From the NCBI GenBank assembly GCA_002315555.1, contig DCHF01000027.1, forward strand, positions 1 to 5,247: a stretch of DNA of 5,247 nucleotides. The letters run 5' to 3'. Below the pieces are notes generated by a model. That model had not been told where the DNA came from, ran no database searches, and was given only the letters and a program-made list of their open reading frames with translations. Positions 1 through 5,247 of the stretch are shown here, piece by piece. How positions within the stretch are numbered: the stretch's first letter is position 1; the number at the start of each line of letters is the position of its first letter. Made by a program: the position numbers and the translations under genes. The DNA comes from Lachnospiraceae bacterium UBA1759 (GTDB lineage Bacteria; Bacillota; Clostridia; Lachnospirales; Lachnospiraceae).

Positions 1-1557
1 GGTGCATCTGTTGTAAATGCGCTTTCCGAGTGGCTGGAAGTCACGGTGCGCCGCGGCGGCAAAGTCTACATGCAGCGTTATGAGCGCGGCAAAGTCATGT
101 ATCCCGTCAAAGAGGTCGGCACCTGCGATGAATCCGAGCACGGCACCAGCGTCACCTTCAAGCCCGACCCGGAAGTTTTCGAGACCGTGGACTTCGACTA
201 CAAAGTCGTCAAGACCAGACTGAGAGAGACGGCATTCCTGACCAAAGGCCTCAAGATCCGTCTCATCGACGACCGCGGGGACAAGCATGACAAGACCTTT
301 TATTACGAGGGCGGCATCAAGGAGTTCGTCTCCTATCTCAATCAGGCAAATAACGCGCTGTATCCGGAAGTCATTTACTGCGAAGGCGAGAAGTTCGGTA
401 TTTTCGTGGAGATCGCCATGCAGCATACCGATGCCTACACCGAGAATGTCTACAGCTTTGTCAATAACATCAACACCCCCGAAGGCGGCACCCATCTGAC
501 CGGCTTTAGGAATGCGCTGACCAAGACCTTCAATGATTATGCCCGCGCCCACAAACTTCTTAAGGATAACGAGGACAATCTGTCCGGTGATGACATCCGT
601 GAGGGACTTACCGCCATCATTTCCGTAAAGATCGGCGATCCGCAGTTCGAGGGTCAGACCAAGATGAAACTGGGCACCTCCGAGGCAGGACCGGCTGTCG
701 GCCAGATCCTCAGTGAGCAGCTGACCTGGTTTCTGGAGCAGAATCCTTCCTGCGCAAAGATCATGTGCGAGAAGTCGATTTTAGCTCAGCGCGCCCGCGC
801 TGCCGCCAGAAAAGCAAGAGAGCTTACCCGCAGAAAATCCGTTCTGGAAGGCGCAGGTCTTCCCGGCAAGCTTGCTGACTGCACCGAAAAAGATCCCAGC
901 CAGTGCGAGATCTTCATCGTCGAGGGAGATTCTGCATTAGGCCCCGCAAAGAACTGCCGCAACCCCAAGTATCAGGCAGTCATGCCGCTTCGCGGTAAAG
1001 TCCTTAACGTAGAGAAGGCCCGCCTGGACCGCATCTATGCCAACAAGGAAATTCAGGGAATGATCACGGCCTTCGGCACGGGCATTCACGACGAATTTGA
1101 TATTTCAAAGCTTCGCTACAACAAGATCATCATCATGACGGATGCCGATGTCGACGGAGCGCACATCGCCACCCTGATGCTTACCTTCCTGTACCGCTTC
1201 ATGCCGGAACTGATCAAGCAGGGCCACGTGTATCTGGCGCAGCCCCCGCTTTTCTATGTGCGAAAGAACAAGAAACTCTTCTACGCCTACTCCGATGCGG
1301 AGCGCGACCGTCTGCTGGAGCAGGTCGGCAAGGACGCCGATGTACAGCGATTCAAAGGTCTTGGTGAAATGGAGGATCAGGAACTTTCCGAAACCACCAT
1401 GGATCCCGAAACCAGAACCCTGCTCCGCGTCAACATGGACGACGATGCCAAGTCGGAGCTGGACCTGACCTTCACCACCCTTATGGGCGATGCGGTCGAA
1501 CCCAGAAGGATCTTCATCGAAGAGAACGCAAAGTACGTTACTAATTTGGACGTTTAA
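1..1557 (+). CDS. gyrB: DNA gyrase subunit B, 5'-truncated by the window edge
   Basis: ATPase/TOPRIM subunit of DNA gyrase, a cytoplasmic type IIA topoisomerase that pairs with GyrA to add negative supercoils. The reading frame is open from base 1 and begins GASVVNALSEW, which matches GyrB just after the ATP-lid glycines (about E. coli residue 119). Roughly the first 118 residues, holding the main ATP-binding residues, lie outside the window; 518 residues are visible. In order: the end of the GHKL ATPase domain; the transducer domain with the QTK loop lysine (fragment residue 221, equal to E. coli Lys337); the TOPRIM domain with EGDSA (308-312) and the metal-binding DADVDG (381-386); QRFKGLGEM (449-457); and the typical C-terminal ending NLDV. 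It lacks the insert found in E. coli GyrB, as in Gram-positives. The EGDSA loop is unusual: it continues LGPAKNCRNP where the family normally has GGSAKQ(G/A)R(D/N)R. The stop is a double TAA TAG. It is co-transcribed with gyrA. ParE is less likely given the NLDV ending and the GyrA-box protein next door. Confidence 0.96.
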   Translation, partial: GASVVNALSEWLEVTVRRGGKVYMQRYERGKVMYPVKEVGTCDESEHGTSVTFKPDPEVFETVDFDYKVVKTRLRETAFLTKGLKIRLIDDRGDKHDKTFYYEGGIKEFVSYLNQANNALYPEVIYCEGEKFGIFVEIAMQHTDAYTENVYSFVNNINTPEGGTHLTGFRNALTKTFNDYARAHKLLKDNEDNLSGDDIREGLTAIISVKIGDPQFEGQTKMKLGTSEAGPAVGQILSEQLTWFLEQNPSCAKIMCEKSILAQRARAAARKARELTRRKSVLEGAGLPGKLADCTEKDPSQCEIFIVEGDSALGPAKNCRNPKYQAVMPLRGKVLNVEKARLDRIYANKEIQGMITAFGTGIHDEFDISKLRYNKIIIMTDADVDGAHIATLMLTFLYRFMPELIKQGHVYLAQPPLFYVRKNKKLFYAYSDAERDRLLEQVGKDADVQRFKGLGEMEDQELSETTMDPETRTLLRVNMDDDAKSELDLTFTTLMGDAVEPRRIFIEENAKYVTNLDV

Positions 1558-1559
1558 TA

Positions 1560-1564
1560 GAGGA
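1560..1564 (+). promoter_or_regulatory. Ribosome binding site of gyrA
   Basis: GAGGA lies six bases before the ATG at 1571 and overlaps the second stop codon (TAG, 1558-1560) of gyrB. It supports the chosen gyrA start and tight translational linkage of the two genes. Confidence 0.85.
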
Positions 1565-1570
1565 AATTAA

Positions 1571-4108
1571 ATGGAAGCAAATGTTTTTGATAAAGTAAAG
1601 GACGTCGACTTAAAGAGCACGATGGAAAGCTCCTACATCGATTACGCCATGAGCGTCATCGTTTCCCGTGCGCTGCCCGATGTCAAGGACGGTCTGAAGC
1701 CGGTACAGAGAAGAATTCTTTATGCCAGCATGAAGATGGGCGCCACCAACGACAAGAAGACCAAGAAGTGCGCCACCATCGTCGGCGAGACCATGGGTCA
1801 TTACCATCCCCACGGCGATTCCTCGATCTACGGCTCCCTGGTCAACATGGGACAGCCCTGGTCCATGCGGTATGTTCTTATCGACAAACAGGGTAACTTC
1901 GGTTCCGAAGACGGAGACTCTACGGCAGCAAGCCGATATACCGAGGGCAAACTCAGTAAGCTTGCCATGGATATGCTGGAGGATATCAACAAGGATACCG
2001 TTGATTTTATTCCCAACTTCAGTAACGAGCCCGGTTATGACGAGCCCACGGTCCTTCCAAGCAAGTTCCCGAATCTGCTTGTCAATGGAACCACGGGTAT
2101 TGCCGTTGGCATGGCTTCCAATATCCCGCCCCACAACCTCCGTGAGGTCATTAAGGCTGCCTGCCTGATGATTGAAAACCGCATTAACGAGGACCGCGAT
2201 ACTTCCATCGAGGAGATCATGTCCATCGTCAAGGGACCCGACTTCCCCACCGGAGCCGAGATCCTGGGCACCCGCGGCATCGAAGAGGCGTACCGCACCG
2301 GCAGAGGCAAGATCCGTCTCCGCGCGGTCTGCGAGATCGAGACCCTTCCCAACGGCAAGGGCGTTATTAAAGTGAAAGAACTCCCCTACCTCGTTTACCG
2401 TTCCAAGGTCATCGAGGATGTGGCCGAGCTGGTAAAAGACAAGAAGATCGACGGCATCACCGGCATCTACGATACCGTCGGCAAAGATTCCGATTCCAAG
2501 ATCCGCATTGAGCTCCGCAAGGATGTCAATCCCCAGGTCGTGCTCAATCAGCTGTACAAGCACACCCAGCTTCAGGATACCTTCGGTGTCATCATGCTCT
2601 GCATCGTAGACGGCGAGCCCAAGGTGCTCAACTTAAAGCAGATGCTCACCGAATATCTGAAGCATCAGGAAAGCATCTTCACCAGAAGAACCAAATTCAA
2701 CTTAAAGAAAGCGCTGGACCGCGCGCACATTTTAGAGGGCTATCTGAAGGCACTCGACTACATCGATGAGATCGTAAAGATCATCCGCAGCTCCGCGGAT
2801 GCGGACGAGGCAAAGAAGAACCTGATCGATCGCTTCGGCTTCTCCGATATTCAGGCCCAGTCCATCGTCGACATGCGTCTGAAGGCGCTGACCGGTCTGG
2901 AAAGAAAGAAGATCGAGGATGAGTACGGCGATCTGCAGATCAAGATCAGGTTCTATCAGGAGATCCTGGGCGATGAGAAGAAGCTGCTCGGCGTGATCTG
3001 CGACGAGATCAGCGACATCGCGCAGCGTTTCGGCGATGACCGCCGCACCGTGATCAGCTACGATCCCGAAGAGATCGACATGGAGGATCTGGTCAGCGAC
3101 GATTCCGTCATCATTACCCGTTCCAAACTGGGATACGTAAAGCGTATGCCGGCAGATACCTTCCGCGCGCAGGCACGTGGCGGCAAGGGCATCCGCGGCG
3201 CCCAGACCATTGAAAACGACAACGTGGAGGATGTATTCCTTACCACGAACCATCACTTCATCATGTTCTTCACGAACACCGGACGCGTCTTCCGACTGAA
3301 GGCCTGGGAGATTCCGGAGGCAAGTCGTACGGCCAGAGGCACCGCCATCGTGAACCTCCTGCAGCTGGGCTCTGAGGAGACCATCACCGCCGTGATCCCG
3401 ATCCGAGAGTACAGGGAAGGCAGCTACATCCTGATGGCTACGAAGAACGGCATGATCAAGAAGACCGATCTGACCGACTATGCGAATGTCCGCAGGAACG
3501 GACTCATCGCCATCAGTCTCAAGGAAGGCGACGAACTCATCGAAGTGAAGTTCACCGACGGCAATGAGGAAGTGGTCATGGTTACGAAGTACGGCCTTGC
3601 GATCCGCTTTAACGAAGCCGACGTCAGAGAGACCGGAAGAAGCTCCATGGGTGTGACCGGCATGCGCTTTAAGAGAAGCGACGACTGCGTCATCGCCATG
3701 CAGGTACTGAGCCAGGGCGATAAGATGCTTGTTGTATCCGAGCGCGGTTACGGAAAGCGCACCGAACTGGATGAGTTCCGCGGACAGCACCGCGGCGGCA
3801 AGGGAATCACCTGTTACAAGGTGGCGGAGAAGACCGGCCCGCTGGTAGCTGCAAAACTGGTGACCGAGGATCTGGATATCCTTCTGATCACCGATAAGGG
3901 TCAGACCATCCGCGTACCCGTGGAAGAGATCAGCGTGATCGGAAGAAGTACCTCCGGCGTGCACATCATGAACGTTGAGAAAGACGAGCGCATCGTGGCG
4001 GTGGCCAAGATCCACCGCGAGGAGGAAGAAGACCTGTCCGAGGATGCCGAAACCGATGCCAAGACTGAAGAGGCCCTGACCGTTCGTGACGAGCAGTCCG
4101 AAGAGTAA
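1571..4108 (+). CDS. gyrA: DNA gyrase subunit A (complete, 845 residues)
   Basis: DNA-cleaving and DNA-wrapping subunit of gyrase. The start follows a good ribosome binding site 13 bases after gyrB and gives the family N-terminus (SSYIDYAMSVIVSRALPDV). The winged-helix cleavage region holds HPHGDSS (79-85) and catalytic Arg122-Tyr123, equal to E. coli Arg121-Tyr122; the DNA-intercalating Ile is Ile177 in GIAVGM. A long coiled-coil tower follows (about 350-500), then the C-terminal beta-pinwheel, which opens with the GyrA box QARGGKG (534-540). This box marks gyrase rather than topoisomerase IV. A second QHRGGKG (739-745) is similar to one I recall in other Gram-positive GyrA proteins. The protein ends in an acidic tail (from about 817), a feature known in E. 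coli to tune supercoiling. The length is normal for the family. Odd residues: Gly88 where E. coli has Asp87, Ser121 in place of the usual Met before Arg-Tyr, and KKCAT (65-69) where E. coli has KKSAR. These may reflect lineage or a divergent paralog. Transcription ends at the hairpin just downstream. Confidence 0.98.
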   Translation: MEANVFDKVKDVDLKSTMESSYIDYAMSVIVSRALPDVKDGLKPVQRRILYASMKMGATNDKKTKKCATIVGETMGHYHPHGDSSIYGSLVNMGQPWSMRYVLIDKQGNFGSEDGDSTAASRYTEGKLSKLAMDMLEDINKDTVDFIPNFSNEPGYDEPTVLPSKFPNLLVNGTTGIAVGMASNIPPHNLREVIKAACLMIENRINEDRDTSIEEIMSIVKGPDFPTGAEILGTRGIEEAYRTGRGKIRLRAVCEIETLPNGKGVIKVKELPYLVYRSKVIEDVAELVKDKKIDGITGIYDTVGKDSDSKIRIELRKDVNPQVVLNQLYKHTQLQDTFGVIMLCIVDGEPKVLNLKQMLTEYLKHQESIFTRRTKFNLKKALDRAHILEGYLKALDYIDEIVKIIRSSADADEAKKNLIDRFGFSDIQAQSIVDMRLKALTGLERKKIEDEYGDLQIKIRFYQEILGDEKKLLGVICDEISDIAQRFGDDRRTVISYDPEEIDMEDLVSDDSVIITRSKLGYVKRMPADTFRAQARGGKGIRGAQTIENDNVEDVFLTTNHHFIMFFTNTGRVFRLKAWEIPEASRTARGTAIVNLLQLGSEETITAVIPIREYREGSYILMATKNGMIKKTDLTDYANVRRNGLIAISLKEGDELIEVKFTDGNEEVVMVTKYGLAIRFNEADVRETGRSSMGVTGMRFKRSDDCVIAMQVLSQGDKMLVVSERGYGKRTELDEFRGQHRGGKGITCYKVAEKTGPLVAAKLVTEDLDILLITDKGQTIRVPVEEISVIGRSTSGVHIMNVEKDERIVAVAKIHREEEEDLSEDAETDAKTEEALTVRDEQSEE

Positions 4109-4115
4109 AGTACCG

Positions 4116-4141
4116 TCCCGCGGCTAAAGCCGCGGGATTTT
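4116..4141 (+). terminator. Rho-independent terminator of the gyrB-gyrA unit
   Basis: A perfect inverted repeat (TCCCGCGGC / GCCGCGGGA, 4116-4124 with 4129-4137) encloses a TAAA loop and is followed directly by TTTT (4138-4141). The stem starts eight bases after the gyrA stop. The T-tract is short, but the stem is almost all G-C. There is no matching T-tract on the other strand, so it works for + strand transcripts. Confidence 0.85.
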
Positions 4142-4149
4142 CGGTCAAC

Positions 4150-4226
4150 AGGGACGTTCCCTCCCCGCCGAAAACAGCTAATAGGGACGTTCCCTCCCCG
4201 CCGAAAACAGCAGGCAGGAACGCTCC
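4150..4226. repeat. 29-bp direct repeats with a decayed third copy, each holding a small hairpin
   Basis: Copies at 4150-4178 and 4183-4211 are identical over 29 bases, separated by the 4-base spacer TAAT (period 33). A third, decayed copy starts in phase at 4216 and matches 9 of the first 11 positions. Each full copy begins with AGGGA-CGT-TCCCT, a 5-bp stem with a 3-base loop, and continues with a C-rich stretch and CCGAAAACAGC. The layout resembles small palindromic intergenic repeats (REP-like) found in many copies in Clostridia, but family membership is inferred. The window contains no transposase. Confidence 0.8.
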
Positions 4227-4259
4227 TTATGGACATAAATCAAAACCCTTCGAGTATTC

Positions 4260-4280
4260 GTAGCTTTTAAAAAAAGCTGC
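4260..4280. other. AT-rich hairpin in the intergenic region, function unknown
   Basis: GTAGCTTTT (4260-4268) pairs with AAAAGCTGC (4272-4280) around an AAA loop, giving a 9-bp stem with one G-T pair. No T-tract follows on the + strand, so it does not look like a standard terminator. It lies upstream of the proposed promoter of the next gene and so is probably outside that transcript. Confidence 0.35.
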
Positions 4281-4313
4281 AAGCTCATCAAAAATGACAT
4301 TCTCACATTAACA

Positions 4314-4343
4314 TTGGCAGACACAGGATCATATTCTGATATT
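4314..4343 (+). promoter_or_regulatory. Possible sigma-A-type promoter of the M81 peptidase gene
   Basis: TTGGCA (4314-4319) matches the -35 consensus at five of six positions. GATATT (4338-4343) matches the -10 at four of six, with an 18-base spacer. It lies in AT-rich DNA just upstream of the gene and would give a very short leader. The preceding gyrA terminator makes a separate promoter likely, but the -10 is weak and the exact site is inferred. Confidence 0.4.
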
Positions 4344-4350
4344 TTCAGAA
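4334..4350. promoter_or_regulatory. Inverted repeat over the proposed -10 element, possible operator
   Basis: TTCTGA (4334-4339) and TCAGAA (4345-4350) are perfect reverse complements separated by TATTT. The repeat covers the proposed -10 and lies just before the ribosome binding site, a position suited to a repressor. At 6 bp per arm it could also be chance in AT-rich DNA. Confidence 0.25.
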
Positions 4351-4353
4351 AGT

Positions 4354-4360
4354 AAGGAAA
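4354..4360 (+). promoter_or_regulatory. Ribosome binding site of the M81 peptidase gene
   Basis: AAGGAAA lies upstream of the ATG at 4365, with six bases between the AAGGA core and the ATG. An in-frame TAA at 4353-4355 rules out a start further upstream, so this site fixes the start codon. Confidence 0.8.
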
Positions 4361-4364
4361 TAAT

Positions 4365-5247
4365 ATGTATCGAATTTTAATCGGCCAGTTTAAACACGAA
4401 ACCAACACCTTCAACGAGAAGGTCACCACGCTTGACGACTACCGCCGCCGCAATCTGACGGAGGGCGAGGCGCTCATGACCCGCAACCGCGGCAGCGAAT
4501 CCGAGCTGGGCGCATTCATCGAGATCTTTGAAAAGCGCGGCGATGTGGAGATCATCCCTTCCATCGATGCCGATGCGATTCCCGCCGGAACGGTCACAAA
4601 AGAGACCTATGACTACGTTGCGGGCAAGATCTTCGATACTTATAAAAAGGAAGAAGTGAAAAAGCACATCGACGGTATCTGTCTGGCGCTGCACGGCGCG
4701 CAGGTAAACGGCTATAGTGAGGACGGCGAAGGATATCTTCTGACAGCCCTTCGAAAGCTGACCGGTCCGAACCTTCCCATCGTGATCACGCTGGACTTCC
4801 ATGCCAACATGACAAAGGAAATGGTGGAGCTGACTACGGCGATGTTCCCTGCCCGCTATTATCCCCACACCGATTTCTATGAGCGCGGAAAGGACGCCGC
4901 GAATATGATCCTGGCGGTCCTGGACGGTAAGGCCCATCCGACGGCGGCCTTCCGGCAGCTCCGCATGATTTATCCCCACATTCCCACTGCTTTCGAGCCC
5001 ATTCACGGCATGATCGATTCCATGATCATAGAAGCGGCTGCAAAGGATGTTTACTTTGTGGGATTTGATGCGGGCTTTACCCGTTCTGATATTTCCATTC
5101 AGGGCTCCTGCGTCTATGCCATCACGGAAAACGACACGGCAAAGGCAGAGCAGCTCTGCCGGAAGTACTATGATTTCATTCTGAAGAATCTGGAATCCTT
5201 TGAAGTGAAGATCACCGATGCGGATGAGGCGGTGGAAGAAGCCATGA
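4365..5247 (+). CDS. M81 family (MlrC-like) zinc metallopeptidase, 3'-truncated by the window edge
   Basis: The N-terminal 294 residues match the M81/DUF1485 domain of the microcystinase C (MlrC) family, cytoplasmic-type metal-dependent hydrolases of small or modified peptides. Family members are usually near 480-510 residues, so the C-terminal MlrC domain lies beyond the right edge. Family signatures, in order: GQFKHETNTF (7-16), LALHGAQV (107-114, His110), DGEG (120-123), LDFHANMT (143-150; Asp144, His146) and YYPHTDFYERG (165-175, His168). The Asp-x-His and the His 22 residues later match the spacing I recall for metal ligands in MlrC. There is no signal peptide or membrane segment in the visible part. 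The start is the first ATG after an in-frame stop and has a strong ribosome binding site. The gene follows the gyrA terminator and repeats and probably has its own promoter. The true substrate is unknown: most family members outside Sphingomonas-type bacteria have no link to microcystin. Confidence 0.92.
   Translation, partial: MYRILIGQFKHETNTFNEKVTTLDDYRRRNLTEGEALMTRNRGSESELGAFIEIFEKRGDVEIIPSIDADAIPAGTVTKETYDYVAGKIFDTYKKEEVKKHIDGICLALHGAQVNGYSEDGEGYLLTALRKLTGPNLPIVITLDFHANMTKEMVELTTAMFPARYYPHTDFYERGKDAANMILAVLDGKAHPTAAFRQLRMIYPHIPTAFEPIHGMIDSMIIEAAAKDVYFVGFDAGFTRSDISIQGSCVYAITENDTAKAEQLCRKYYDFILKNLESFEVKITDADEAVEEAM

Noticed and set aside
1610..2563. 317-codon open frame on the - strand opposite the 5' half of gyrA
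   Set aside because: Same reasoning: it is fully antisense to conserved gyrA codons, has a low-complexity composition and no family signature.
3785..3805. Second GyrA-box-like motif as a novel feature
   Set aside because: A similar RGGKG in this later pinwheel blade is, as I recall, present in other Gram-positive GyrA proteins such as that of Bacillus, so it is not unusual.
2732..4015. 427-codon open frame on the - strand opposite gyrA
   Set aside because: It lies entirely inside the well-supported gyrA. Its protein is rich in His, Asp, Leu and Val with no recognisable domain, as expected for an antisense shadow of a GC-rich gene.
1..4108. Topoisomerase IV (parE-parC) instead of gyrase
   Set aside because: The A subunit has a full GyrA box and a six-bladed-type C-terminal region with an acidic tail, and the B subunit has the GyrB-type ending NLDV.
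4150..4226. Possible short CRISPR array
   Set aside because: The spacing between copies is only 4 bases, too short for spacers, and there are just two full copies and no cas genes.
3901..4236. Short - strand open frame encoding a repeated CFRRGGNVP peptide
   Set aside because: The peptide repeat is just the 29-bp DNA repeats read backwards; the rest is antisense to the end of gyrA.
4178..4429. 83-codon - strand open frame across the intergenic region
   Set aside because: It starts inside the peptidase gene on the opposite strand and has no recognisable domain. The DNA is better explained by repeats and promoter elements.
4377..5006. 209-codon - strand open frame opposite the peptidase gene
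   Set aside because: The + strand frame carries the clear M81 family motifs, so this is an antisense shadow.

Overview
The window shows a bacterial chromosome segment with three protein genes, all on the + strand: the 3' part of gyrB (1-1557), a complete gyrA (1571-4108), and the 5' part of an M81/MlrC-type metallopeptidase gene (4365 to the right edge). The GyrA N-terminus, the Gram-positive style of both gyrase subunits, strong GAGGA/AAGGA ribosome binding sites and GC-rich codon choice beside AT-rich intergenic DNA suggest a Clostridia-type Firmicute, possibly Lachnospiraceae. That placement rests on remembered family sequences, not on a search.

Layout: gyrB and gyrA are 13 bases apart and form one transcription unit, making the GyrB and GyrA subunits of the A2B2 enzyme that introduces negative supercoils. 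A strong GC-rich hairpin with a T-tract (4116-4141) ends the unit. It is followed by two perfect 29-bp direct repeats with a decayed third copy (4150-4226). An AT-rich leader then carries a small hairpin, a plausible sigma-A-type promoter with an overlapping inverted repeat, and a good ribosome binding site for the metallopeptidase gene. The peptidase appears to be a separate unit with no evident functional link to gyrase.

The point most worth a second look is that both gyrase subunits match the family well overall but carry unusual residues in and around the DNA-cleavage and quinolone-binding region. In GyrB the usual EGDSAGGSAKQ stretch reads EGDSALGPAKN. In GyrA the position matching E. 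coli Asp87 is Gly, and the residue before the catalytic Arg-Tyr pair is Ser instead of Met. This may be lineage-typical, or it may mark a second, divergent gyrase copy; the window alone cannot decide. I see no RNA gene, CRISPR array, insertion sequence or defence system.
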